NCBI RefSeq assembly: GCF_900113445.1
Contig: NZ_FOPJ01000017.1
Coordinates: forward strand, 1-47,616
Direction: 5' to 3'
DNA from: Corynebacterium spheniscorum
GTDB taxonomy: Bacteria; Actinomycetota; Actinomycetes; Mycobacteriales; Mycobacteriaceae
DNA: 47,616 nucleotides
This document shows, in pieces, positions 35,174-42,589 of this stretch; the first letter of the stretch is position 1; each line of letters begins with the position of its first letter. The translations under genes were made by a program, and so were the position numbers. Under the pieces are notes generated by a model. That model saw nothing but the letters and a program-made list of their open reading frames with translations, ran no database searches and had not been told where the DNA came from.

Positions 35174-36166
35174 ATGACTCGTGGATCTCTCATTGTTATG
35201 GCTGTGGTGTGCGCAGCTGCGTTAGTGGGCTGCCAGCCGGGTACCTCAACTCCGACAACTATTACGCCGACCAGCACGGTTACTGAGGTGGTGGAGCCGA
35301 CGACGGAGGCTAGTGAGGGCGACTCGCGCCAAGAAAGTGAGCAGGCGCGGCAATGCGCGGAAGGTCGCGACGTGCACACCAGTGATGCAGCGTCGTTGCT
35401 CCGATCTCGACAGGCAGCAGTGCCGGGGCAGGAACCTTTTAGTTTTGTGATTGACCAAAATTTTTATAACCCCTGTTTGGATTTAAGCTGGGTACTTTTA
35501 AGTGGGGCGCGCGGCGATAATCGCACGGCGTATTCCTTGTTGTTATTCCGTGGGAATCAGATGATTGTGGATCTGCCGCCGGTGCTGGAGGATGCTGCGC
35601 CGCAGGTCAAGCGCGTGGCTGATAATGAATTGGAGGTGACGCGCGGGGGGAAGGCGATTCGGGTGAAAGTGGAGAACGGCGAGGTGTCGACGCAGCCGGA
35701 GGGCTGGCCGACGGTGCCGGCGTTGGATTTGGCGACCCCGCGGGGGGCAGCGCCGCGGGAGGTAGTGGCGCAGGAGCCTTTGTATCGCTTGCCCTTGGGG
35801 CCGCAACATAATTTATTCTGCGAGATTTCTGGGCAGGGCCCGGTGTATGTGGATTGTGATGCGGATTTCCCGACGACGTGGAAGATGCGCACGAATGATC
35901 CGAATCCGCCGCAGGCTGTGCGGGTGACCTATCGGGTGAAGGATGGTCCCCCGGAGATTCAGGGGTTGGCGCAGCGTCATGCCCCGGAGGCTTCGGCGGC
36001 GTTGCCGGATATGATTCCGGCTGGGGAAACCACGAATGTGCAGGGAGTTCAGGTGGATTTGGGGACTCCTGGGGAGGTGGTGATGCGCTTTGAGAAGAGT
36101 GCGGGGGCGGATCGTGATCTGCCGGCGTTGAAGATTAGTGCGGATTCTTATGAGCTAGTGCGTTGA
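35174..36166 (+). CDS. LppP/LprE-type lipoprotein
   Basis: The 330-residue protein has a lipoprotein signal peptide: positive residue, hydrophobic core and lipobox LVGC with Cys20 as the lipidation site, then a Thr/Pro/Ser-rich linker. The segment FVIDQNFYNPCLDLSWVLLSG matches the LppP/LprE lipoprotein domain of actinobacteria (function unknown). The C-terminal part from about residue 190 is not recognised. ATG 35174 is preferred over GTG 35165 because AGGTG is six bases upstream. Its stop overlaps the start of the AbrB-type permease. Confidence 0.78.
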   Translation: MTRGSLIVMAVVCAAALVGCQPGTSTPTTITPTSTVTEVVEPTTEASEGDSRQESEQARQCAEGRDVHTSDAASLLRSRQAAVPGQEPFSFVIDQNFYNPCLDLSWVLLSGARGDNRTAYSLLLFRGNQMIVDLPPVLEDAAPQVKRVADNELEVTRGGKAIRVKVENGEVSTQPEGWPTVPALDLATPRGAAPREVVAQEPLYRLPLGPQHNLFCEISGQGPVYVDCDADFPTTWKMRTNDPNPPQAVRVTYRVKDGPPEIQGLAQRHAPEASAALPDMIPAGETTNVQGVQVDLGTPGEVVMRFEKSAGADRDLPALKISADSYELVR

Positions 36167-37284
36167 GCGCGCTCGGAGGTAGCGCGCGGCGCTGGATTGT
36201 GGTGGTGATCGCTTCACTGATCCTGGGGATGGTGTTTAGTGAAGCGAATGTGCCGGCTGCCTGGATTTTAGCGGCGATTATTGCGGCGGCGGCGAGCGCA
36301 TTAATTAGTGGTGAGGAGCTGCATGCGCATCCCTTGGTGAATCGGTTGGGGCGCGGCACGATTGGGGTGCTGGCGGGATTGCCGCTGTTGGGGGTACCGG
36401 CGGATCACCTGGCGCGCTTTTTGCCGGCCGCGATTGTGGCGACGGGGTTGACATTGACGATTGGGGTGATTGGTGGATATTTGCTTTCCCGCCATGAGCC
36501 TTCGATCCCGCCGGAGACCGGGATTTTGTCGATGCTGGCTGGGGGATCCTCGATGATGCCGGCGTTGGCGGCGGAGATTGGGGCGGATTATCGCTATGTG
36601 ACCTTAAGCCAGTACTTGCGGCTTTTGGTGGTGTCGGTGTCTTTGCCGCTGGTGGCTTTGGCTTTTGGGCATGCAGCGCCCTCACCAGTGGAATCGGGGC
36701 CGTGGTTTATCTCACATGTGCAGCATTTTTGGGGCTCGTTATTGCCGCACACGGCGCAGCCCTGGTGGCTCTTGTTGCTGCTTATGGTGATTATTTTGGT
36801 GGGCGAGAAGCTGGGGCGGTTGATTCATATGCCGGCACCGATGGTGCTTGCGCCGATGGTGTTGGCGCTGGTGGTGGCCTTTTTATTGCCAGGGGATTTA
36901 AGCCTTGAGCCGCCTTATTGGTTGAAGATTATTTCCTACTTGAGCATTGGGTGGGCCTGCGGGGGCGGCTTATCTTTGCCGGCATTGAAATTTTTTACCC
37001 GCCAATTGCCGGCCACTTTGTTATTCATCGCGGCGCTGCTGGTGGGTTGTGCGGGCACGGCGTGGTTGTTGACGCTGTGGTGGCAGATCCCCTACTTCGA
37101 GGCGTATTTGGCCACCAGCCCGGGGGCCTTGGAGACGGTGTTGGCGTTGTCGAATGAAGGCGGTGCCGGGCCGGAGGTGGTGGGTACGCAGGTGGTGCGG
37201 CTCATCGCGGTGGTGGTGTTGGCCGGATTATTGCCGCAGGTGGTGCGCTTGATTTTGCGAGTGTTTCCCTTACCGGAGGAGTAG
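36163..37284 (+). CDS. AbrB family membrane protein (putative ammonia monooxygenase-associated permease family)
   Basis: The 373-residue protein has about ten hydrophobic segments with two AbrB-type repeats, recognisable by GRGTIGVLAGLPLLG and AGGSSMMPALAAEIGADYRYV in the first half and ATSPGALETVLAL in the second. The family name comes from a database label; transport function is not established. The start is TTG 36163 overlapping the lipoprotein stop as TTGA, suggesting translational coupling; a later start cannot be excluded. Confidence 0.78.
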   Translation: MSALGGSARRWIVVVIASLILGMVFSEANVPAAWILAAIIAAAASALISGEELHAHPLVNRLGRGTIGVLAGLPLLGVPADHLARFLPAAIVATGLTLTIGVIGGYLLSRHEPSIPPETGILSMLAGGSSMMPALAAEIGADYRYVTLSQYLRLLVVSVSLPLVALAFGHAAPSPVESGPWFISHVQHFWGSLLPHTAQPWWLLLLLMVIILVGEKLGRLIHMPAPMVLAPMVLALVVAFLLPGDLSLEPPYWLKIISYLSIGWACGGGLSLPALKFFTRQLPATLLFIAALLVGCAGTAWLLTLWWQIPYFEAYLATSPGALETVLALSNEGGAGPEVVGTQVVRLIAVVVLAGLLPQVVRLILRVFPLPEE

Positions 37285-37319
37285 CGGGGGTGTGGGTTTG
37301 TAGTGTCGGGCGGGCGCTA

Positions 37320-37353
37320 TTGCCGGGGCTGCGCTGTTGCCGGGGCTGCGCTG
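37320..37353. repeat. Perfect 17-bp tandem duplication
   Basis: TTGCCGGGGCTGCGCTG occurs twice head to tail in the short gap between the convergent AbrB-type and DUF885 genes. It could be a replication-slippage product; no hairpin or site function is evident. Confidence 0.8.
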
Positions 37354-37366
37354 TGGGGGCGGGTGT

Positions 37367-39055
37367 TTAGGAGTCCAGCAGTGCGCTGCGCAGCACCGAC
37401 ATGGGAATACTTCCCAAGGAGAGCGCCTCACGGTGGAAGTCCGGCAGGCTCATGCCCGCCGCCTGAGCATCGCTGCGCAGCTCCATCCAGAGCTTTTGGC
37501 CCAGCGCATAGCTGGGGGCTTGGCCGGGCCAACCCAAATAGCGATTGAGCTCAAAGTTGAGGTTCGCATCATCCATGGCGGTGTTTTCCCGAAGGAAGGC
37601 GCGCGCATAGGGAGCATCCCAAGTGGAAGTGCCCTCCGGGATGCGTTTTTGCAGGTGCACACCAATGTCCAGCACCACGCGGGCGGCGCGCAGGCGTTGA
37701 GCGTCTAAGAGCCCCATGCGGGTGCCAGGGTCTTCGTGATAACCCAGTTCAGCCATGAGTTGTTCAGCATAAAGCGCCCACCCTTCACCATGACCGGAGT
37801 TCCAGCAGGCGACGCGACGCCAACGGTTGAGCTGTTCGCGGTTGCACATGGTTTGGCCGATTTGGAGATGATGCCCGGGAACACCTTCATGGAAAACGGT
37901 GGTTAATTCCTGCCAGGTGTGGAAGGTGTTTTGGCCTTGGGGCACAGACCACCACATGCGGCCGAGGCGTTGGAAATCATCACTTGGTGGGGTGTAGAAA
38001 ATACCGCCGGTGCCAGCTGGGTCAATGCAGCATTCGATGGTGCGGATCTTTTCCGGGATATCAAAGTGCGTGCCATCGAGGTCCGCGATGGCGCGGTCAG
38101 CGGTTTCTTGCATCCACGCCTGGAGGTTATCTACCCCTTCGATGCGGTAGCGTTCCTCAGCATTCAGGCGGGCAAAGGCATCGCGTACTCCTACTCCTTC
38201 GCCATAAAGCTGCTGGGCGATGGCTTCTTGCTCCGCGGTGATGCGTTGCAATTCCGCCAGGCCCCACTCATAGGCTTCATCAAGGTCAACGCGGTCGCCC
38301 ACGAACTCTTGGGAGAAAAGCTCATAGCGTTCGCGGCCCACGGCATCTTCATGCGGGGCATGGGAGCAGAGGTGTTCGGCTAACCAATCGCCCATCTCTT
38401 CAAAGGCGCGGGCAGCAGCCACTAATTCTGGGGCGTCTGCCGGAACACCGAAGCTCAGCAGCGCGGAATGCTGACTATCGGCCAGGTCGGTGCATTGCTC
38501 AATAACTTCATTGAGTTGGCGCACCGCAGCGCATTTGCCCTGGCTGGCGGCTTCTGCGAGGGATTCGCGGTAGCCAGCGAGGGCTGCTGGGATATGCGCC
38601 ATGCGGGCCCGGATGGTGGCAATATCTTCTTCCGTTTCGGTGGGCATCAGCGAGAAAGTATCGCGGATGGTTTGCACCGGGGAGGCAATATTATTGAGCT
38701 GGCGGAGGAACTCCCCGTTGTGGTGGAGTTCTAGCTGCAAGGTGAGGCGATCGCGCAGCACCGCGGCGGTGACGTGGTCAACATCATCGAAGCCACCATC
38801 ATCATCGCCATCATCCTCGCTGATGTCATCATCATCTGCTTCATCATCGAGGGCGTCGACATCGGCAAGCATTTCGCGGGTACGCTCGGCGACCTTCTCC
38901 CAGTGTTCGGGTGAGAAGTCTTCGAGCTGGTCGTCGAAACCGGGGATACCCCAGGCGGTGGCCTCGGTGGGTGATAATTCAGCAAGGTCCTGCACGAAGG
39001 AATCGCAGGCTGCGTCCAACATGGAGGGGGTACGGCTGCTGGTCTGGGAGCTCAT
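37367..39055 (-). CDS. DUF885 family protein, probable zinc carboxypeptidase-like enzyme
   Basis: The 562-residue protein matches the DUF885 family. VFHEGVPGHHLQIGQ near residue 380 resembles the zinc-binding helix of M32-like peptidases, followed by SGHGEGWALYAEQLM with a further conserved Glu. The terminal region ALGQKLWMELRSDAQ fits the family. No signal peptide is present. Residues about 66-94 form an unusually acidic stretch (roughly two thirds Asp/Glu), probably a disordered loop. Start MSSQTSSRTPS is uncertain. Confidence 0.85.
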   Translation of the reverse strand: MSSQTSSRTPSMLDAACDSFVQDLAELSPTEATAWGIPGFDDQLEDFSPEHWEKVAERTREMLADVDALDDEADDDDISEDDGDDDGGFDDVDHVTAAVLRDRLTLQLELHHNGEFLRQLNNIASPVQTIRDTFSLMPTETEEDIATIRARMAHIPAALAGYRESLAEAASQGKCAAVRQLNEVIEQCTDLADSQHSALLSFGVPADAPELVAAARAFEEMGDWLAEHLCSHAPHEDAVGRERYELFSQEFVGDRVDLDEAYEWGLAELQRITAEQEAIAQQLYGEGVGVRDAFARLNAEERYRIEGVDNLQAWMQETADRAIADLDGTHFDIPEKIRTIECCIDPAGTGGIFYTPPSDDFQRLGRMWWSVPQGQNTFHTWQELTTVFHEGVPGHHLQIGQTMCNREQLNRWRRVACWNSGHGEGWALYAEQLMAELGYHEDPGTRMGLLDAQRLRAARVVLDIGVHLQKRIPEGTSTWDAPYARAFLRENTAMDDANLNFELNRYLGWPGQAPSYALGQKLWMELRSDAQAAGMSLPDFHREALSLGSIPMSVLRSALLDS

Positions 39056-39116
39056 GAGGGTTGAGTCTAGCTATCCTCAGCCCGCACTATGGGTACTCAC
39101 CCCCTTGGCACTGTGT

Positions 39117-40157
39117 TTAGGCCCATTTAATGCCGGGGGCACGCCATTGATACAGCGATTGGATCAAGGCATCCGTATTATCCGCCAGGATCATGGCGTC
39201 TAAATATTTTTGGGCTAAGAAGCCCTCTTCGGCCAGGTGGCGCAGCATATCCACCATGGGGTCCCAAAAACCATCCGGGCTATAAAGCCCGAAGGGGCCG
39301 CTCAGGGAACCGAGTTGTTGGAGGGTGAAGACCTCAAAGAATTCTTCTAAGGTGCCGACCCCACCGGGCAGCGCAATGAAGGCATCGGCGAGTGCTTCCA
39401 TACGGGTTTTACGCTCCGACATGGTTTCCACCACCTCTAGGCGGCTTAAGCCTTGATGCCCCATTTCGCGGTTCATCAATGATGCGGGGATCACGCCGAT
39501 AATCTCAGTGCCGGCGGCGATTGCTTCATCCGCCAACACTCCCATCAGCCCAATATTGCCGCCACCATAAACAATGCCGATGCCGGCTTTGGCCAGGCCG
39601 CGGGCTAATTCGCGGGCAGCGTCAGCGTATTCGGGGTTCTCGCCGGTAGCGGAACCGCAATACACGGCCACGCGGCGCACCTTGGGGCTAACGGTGTACA
39701 TCATGATCGAGGGGTCTGAGGGTTGGGCGATGAAGCCCTTGCGGGCATGGAGGCGGCGCGCCGGGTTGGTGTGTCCCACCCATACCGCTAGCCCGGGCCA
39801 GCCCATATCCGCAGCGTGGTCGATCATTTGGGCAATGAGTTGGCCGCCTAGGCCAAGCCCGCGGTGGGCTTCGGCCACGTAGATCATCATCTCTGGGACT
39901 TCGGTGTGCAGGTGTGCGCGGCCGTTGAAGAAGCCGGCCCAACCGCAGCCAACGGTGGTGCCGTCTTGGAGGGCGACGATGCCATAGTCGCCGCGCTCAC
40001 CATCGAATTCGAGGTAGTCACACCAGGGGTGTTCGAGCAGGTCTTGGTCGCTGAGCTCGTTATTACCGCTGCGGCGCACTTCCTCGCGAATGGCGGTGGC
40101 CCGCAATTCGCGGTCCTGCGGGGTCATGGGGCGGAAACTCAGTACCTGATCAGACAT
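39117..40157 (-). CDS. Fusion of a GNAT acetyltransferase with a LOG-type cytokinin riboside phosphoribohydrolase
   Basis: The 346-residue protein has two parts. Residues about 5-150 form a GNAT N-acetyltransferase domain, with YVAEAHRGLGLGGQLI as the acetyl-CoA loop. Residues about 160-346 form a LONELY GUY/TIGR00730 Rossmann domain with YGGGNIGLMG, ERKTRM and PGGVGTLEEFFEVFT. LOG enzymes remove ribose phosphate from adenine nucleotides, notably N6-modified ones. What the GNAT part acetylates is unknown. AAGGGAAG precedes the ATG. The gene follows the cysteine-rich gene on the same strand but is separated from it by a strong terminator. Confidence 0.87.
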   Translation of the reverse strand: MSDQVLSFRPMTPQDRELRATAIREEVRRSGNNELSDQDLLEHPWCDYLEFDGERGDYGIVALQDGTTVGCGWAGFFNGRAHLHTEVPEMMIYVAEAHRGLGLGGQLIAQMIDHAADMGWPGLAVWVGHTNPARRLHARKGFIAQPSDPSIMMYTVSPKVRRVAVYCGSATGENPEYADAARELARGLAKAGIGIVYGGGNIGLMGVLADEAIAAGTEIIGVIPASLMNREMGHQGLSRLEVVETMSERKTRMEALADAFIALPGGVGTLEEFFEVFTLQQLGSLSGPFGLYSPDGFWDPMVDMLRHLAEEGFLAQKYLDAMILADNTDALIQSLYQWRAPGIKWA

Positions 40158-40240
40158 GGTTGGTTACTTTACTTCCCTTAGGCTTTTCATCCACATCGTC
40201 GGCGTTGCCGAACCAGTGCAGCGACTATGCCTTAAGCAGC

Positions 40241-40269
40241 AAAAAAGGACGCGGGCAGGCCGCGTCCTT
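40241..40269 (-). terminator. Intrinsic terminator of the cysteine-rich protein gene
   Basis: AAGGACGCGG (40245-40254) pairs perfectly with CCGCGTCCTT (40260-40269). On the minus strand the stem is followed by T6. It lies 36 bases beyond the cysteine-rich gene's stop and isolates it from the GNAT-LOG gene. Confidence 0.9.
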
Positions 40270-40305
40270 GTGGTACTTAGCTAGTGCTGCGTGGGCTGCG
40301 CGGGC

Positions 40306-40947
40306 TTAGGCGTGCTTGCAGCAATTCTCATCGCACTCGGTGTTTTCCGGGTGCGAGCAGCAGCGGCAGGTACAGGCCTGGGCGCTGTCCTTGGAGCAGC
40401 AAGCGCACTCGCAGGTGTGCTGGTGGTTGCAGCACTCGCAGTCACAGGCACAGTTGCTGCCGCAATCGCAGGTGCAGGTGTGCGGTTCGCCGGTGGCGCA
40501 GCAGCTGCAATCACAGGTGCATTCCGCGTTCATATTCTGGCAGCAGGCGCATTCGCAGGTGCAGCCTTCCGCACAGGTGCATTCGCACTTATCCTCTTCG
40601 CCGGGCTTGCAACAATCACACTCGCAGGTGCACACGCAGGTTCCTCGGGCATCATGGGTGCAGCAATCGCACTCACACGTGCCGGTTCCTTCTTCATTGG
40701 CGCAGGTGCAGGTGCTTTCGTTGGTGGTGTCGTGCTTGCAGCATTCGCAATCACAATCGCAGGAAGCATCGCAGTTGTGCTTGTGGGTACAGCAATCGCA
40801 CTGGCAGGAGCAGGTCTTAGTTTCGCAGCCGCAGCCCTCATCGTGGGAGCAGCAATCGCAGGTGCAGACTTCGCCGGCGGGGTGCGAGCAGAGTTTGCAA
40901 TCGCAATTAGCGGCTGGGTTGTGCTTGGTATCGGTGCAGCAACTCAT
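40306..40947 (-). CDS. Multi-repeat cysteine-rich, metallothionein-like protein
   Basis: The 213-residue protein has 66 cysteines (31%). About ten CxCxCC blocks (e.g. CTCDCCSH, CECDCCTH, CDCECCNH) are often followed by X-His and separated by short acidic or polar linkers of 3-11 residues; the first (CDCKLC) and last (CDENCC) blocks are degenerate. There is no signal peptide, membrane segment or catalytic domain. Soft thiols in CxC and CC arrangement with nearby His suggest binding of many Zn, Cu or similar ions; this is inference. AGGAGG lies eight bases before the ATG. Known bacterial metallothioneins (SmtA, MymT) are about 50-60 residues, so this is far larger. Open frames on the opposite strand here are by-products of Cys codons. 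Confidence 0.9.
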   Translation of the reverse strand: MSCCTDTKHNPAANCDCKLCSHPAGEVCTCDCCSHDEGCGCETKTCSCQCDCCTHKHNCDASCDCDCECCKHDTTNESTCTCANEEGTGTCECDCCTHDARGTCVCTCECDCCKPGEEDKCECTCAEGCTCECACCQNMNAECTCDCSCCATGEPHTCTCDCGSNCACDCECCNHQHTCECACCSKDSAQACTCRCCSHPENTECDENCCKHA

Positions 40948-40998
40948 TTTGTAGGCCTCCTATAAGGCATCTGTGGATCATTTTTTGGTGGTTGCCCC

Positions 40999-41045
40999 AA
41001 AAAACTGCTGAGTTTTCGCGCTTTCCTGGCGCCCAACCCAGCAGT
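40999..41045 (-). terminator. Leader terminator/attenuator upstream of the cysteine-rich gene
   Basis: On the minus strand ACTGCTGGGTT (41045-41035) pairs with AACTCAGCAGT (41014-41004) with one mismatch. An inner GCGC/GCGC stem (41032-41029 with 41021-41018) closes a CAGGAAA loop. T6 follows at 41004-40999. It is 52 bases upstream of the cysteine-rich start codon, and no annotated gene lies before it on this strand, so it probably acts in the leader or ends a short RNA. Confidence 0.75.
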
Positions 41046-41122
41046 GCTTATTGAAAACATATCCTGGGGGTTTCCACATTCCACTCTACGCCCGTAAAAC
41101 CACGATCCTGAACCGATTTCCC

Positions 41123-41134
41123 CGGAAATTTCCG
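41123..41134. promoter_or_regulatory. 12-bp palindrome in the cysteine-rich/ROK divergent region
   Basis: CGGAAATTTCCG is a perfect palindrome in the 375-base divergent region between the cysteine-rich and ROK genes. It is a candidate operator; the binding protein is unknown. Confidence 0.4.
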
Positions 41135-41146
41135 CAGGTCAAGCGC

Positions 41147-41167
41147 TATTTATAATGATTTTTATTA
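41147..41167. promoter_or_regulatory. AT-rich Fur/Zur-like box containing TATAAT
   Basis: TATTTATAATGATTTTTATTA agrees at 17 of 21 positions with the actinobacterial Zur-type consensus as I remember it (TAATGAAAAT-G-ATTTTCATTA). Its left half also contains a perfect plus-strand -10 hexamer TATAAT (41151-41156), which may serve the ROK gene. AT-richness alone could explain part of the match. Confidence 0.35.
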
Positions 41168-41208
41168 GGCAGTGGTTTGCGCTGGTCAGCTCGTTCAGCA
41201 CAACCTTA

Positions 41209-41222
41209 TTGAAAATATTCAA
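41209..41222. promoter_or_regulatory. ArsR/SmtB-like inverted repeat
   Basis: TTGAA-AATA-TTCAA is an inverted repeat resembling the TGAA...TTCA core of ArsR/SmtB metal-sensor operators, although those usually have six bases between half-sites and here there are four. The neighbouring CTTATTGAAAA (41207-41217) is repeated at 41047-41057, just upstream of the leader terminator. Confidence 0.3.
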
Positions 41223-41322
41223 CCCGCATGAGCCATGGCCAAAGTCACAGTATTTTCTTTAGTAAAAGAACGCTGTTGCCTCCCCTAGCACCTCCGCGCC
41301 CGGGGGTAGCCCACAGCACCAC

Positions 41323-42465
41323 ATGCCCCAAGACCTAAACTATGAAGCCATGTTCACGCCGCCGCCGGAGCCCCCGATTTTTTCGCGTCCCTTGACGCCC
41401 GCGGCTAAAGCTCTGCACATCATTCGCCTCAACAAGCTCAACCACGCCGGTCGCTTAACTTTGAGGAATGAGATCGTAGCAGCCACCGGGGCCTCCCAAC
41501 CAACGGTGGCGCGCGCCGTAACCGCACTATTAAACAAAGGACTCTTAAGAGAGCGCCCGGATTTAGCCGAGGTCCAAGGTCGCGGTCGGCCTTCCTCACC
41601 CCTAGAGATCGCCCCGAATGATTGGCGCCTTGCCGGCATTGCGGTGGGCACACGCGAAACTTTTGTGGCTCTTTATGACATTCACGGCCGCATTATTGCC
41701 GATACCGTGGTGCATTCCCGGGTCGCGCAAACCCAAGACTCGGATTTCTTGGAGCACATTATTGCCGCGGTGCACCGCCTGAGCACCCACGCCGGTGGCA
41801 CGCTCATGAGTTTGGGTGTCACCACCTCTGGTTATGTCAGCCCGGAGGGCTGTGTTGATGCCCCGAACTTGGGTTGGCATCACATGAATTTGGCGGAGCG
41901 TCTGCGCTATCACTTTGCCTTACCTGTCAGTGTTACTTCCGCGGTTCCAGCAATCCTGGCCAGCGAAATTCAAAGCGAGGATCTCCCCGCCGCTACGGAT
42001 ACGCCCCCGCGGGTGCTGGTGTTATTCGCTGATGACTCCATCGGCGCTGCCTTTTCTAATGAACTAGGCGTGCACTCCATCCCAACCCTGCCCAGTACCA
42101 AGCGCGGCCCCGCAGAAGAAGTGCTCTCCACCAGCGGCTGTCTAGGCAGCGTCAGTTTGAGTGCTGCGATTCAAAGCCCGCATTTTCGCGAGGTTCTCGA
42201 TGCCCGCGCCCGCGGCTTAGGCGAAGTGGCACGCGAGCTCTGCGCCGAACACCAACCCGCCACCGTGGTCCTAGCCGGCTCCGCATTTTCAGAGGATCCG
42301 CGGGCCCCAAAAATTTTTGCTGAAGTTATTCGCAGCTCTTCCCTGCACTGCCAGCCGGAATTAAGGATGATCCGCAGCCACCAAGACATGGTGCAAGCCA
42401 TTGCCCGCGCCGTGGCCCTTGATCGTTTGCTGCGCGCCCCGCTCTCCCTCGGCTCAACTTTCTGA
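41323..42465 (+). CDS. ROK family transcriptional regulator
   Basis: The 380-residue protein has an N-terminal winged helix-turn-helix (about 25-90; LRNEIVAATGASQPTVARAVTALLNKGLL) followed by a ROK sugar-kinase-like domain. The ATP loop DxGxT is degenerate (IAVGTRETFVALYD), so it is a regulator, not a kinase. The ROK zinc motif CxCGxxGCxE is reduced to STSGCLGS, retaining one cysteine only. ROK repressors usually sense sugars or sugar phosphates. It precedes a DAACS symporter whose promoter carries a perfect operator, a plausible target, and is divergent from the cysteine-rich gene. Confidence 0.8.
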   Translation: MPQDLNYEAMFTPPPEPPIFSRPLTPAAKALHIIRLNKLNHAGRLTLRNEIVAATGASQPTVARAVTALLNKGLLRERPDLAEVQGRGRPSSPLEIAPNDWRLAGIAVGTRETFVALYDIHGRIIADTVVHSRVAQTQDSDFLEHIIAAVHRLSTHAGGTLMSLGVTTSGYVSPEGCVDAPNLGWHHMNLAERLRYHFALPVSVTSAVPAILASEIQSEDLPAATDTPPRVLVLFADDSIGAAFSNELGVHSIPTLPSTKRGPAEEVLSTSGCLGSVSLSAAIQSPHFREVLDARARGLGEVARELCAEHQPATVVLAGSAFSEDPRAPKIFAEVIRSSSLHCQPELRMIRSHQDMVQAIARAVALDRLLRAPLSLGSTF

Positions 42466-42506
42466 ACGCCCCGCAGCGCCCCAGGACTCCTCGCACCCTC
42501 CACAAC

Positions 42507-42535
42507 TAGACCAGTTGGTCTACTTTTGATAGACC
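42507..42535. promoter_or_regulatory. Operator: 16-bp inverted repeat plus extra half-site before the symporter gene
   Basis: TAGACCA-GT-TGGTCTA (42507-42522) is a perfect inverted repeat. A further half-site TAGACC begins 23 bases later at 42530. The pair lies about 55-85 bases before the DAACS start codon, in the only gap between the ROK gene and that gene. The form is typical of TetR- or GntR-type operators but the adjacent ROK protein is the only regulator in sight. Confidence 0.65.
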
Positions 42536-42589
42536 GCTTAGACTACATCTCCACTTAGTCCTTAACGCATCAAGGAGTCCAACCCACAC

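Noticed and set aside
37320..37353. Tandem 17-bp duplication as a CRISPR repeat or attachment site
   Set aside because: Only two adjoining copies without spacers, no cas genes, and no integrase nearby.
40316..40954. Second plus-strand frame rich in Gln, Ser and His across the same locus
   Set aside because: Also a by-product of the repeated cysteine codons in another phase; no initiation signals.
40291..40965. Plus-strand 224-codon open frame resembling an Ala/Gly/Val-rich membrane protein
   Set aside because: It is antisense to the cysteine-rich gene. Cys codons TGC read as GCA (Ala) on the other strand, which creates the hydrophobic-looking sequence. It has no ribosome binding site comparable to the AGGAGG of the minus-strand gene, and the terminator also fits the minus strand.
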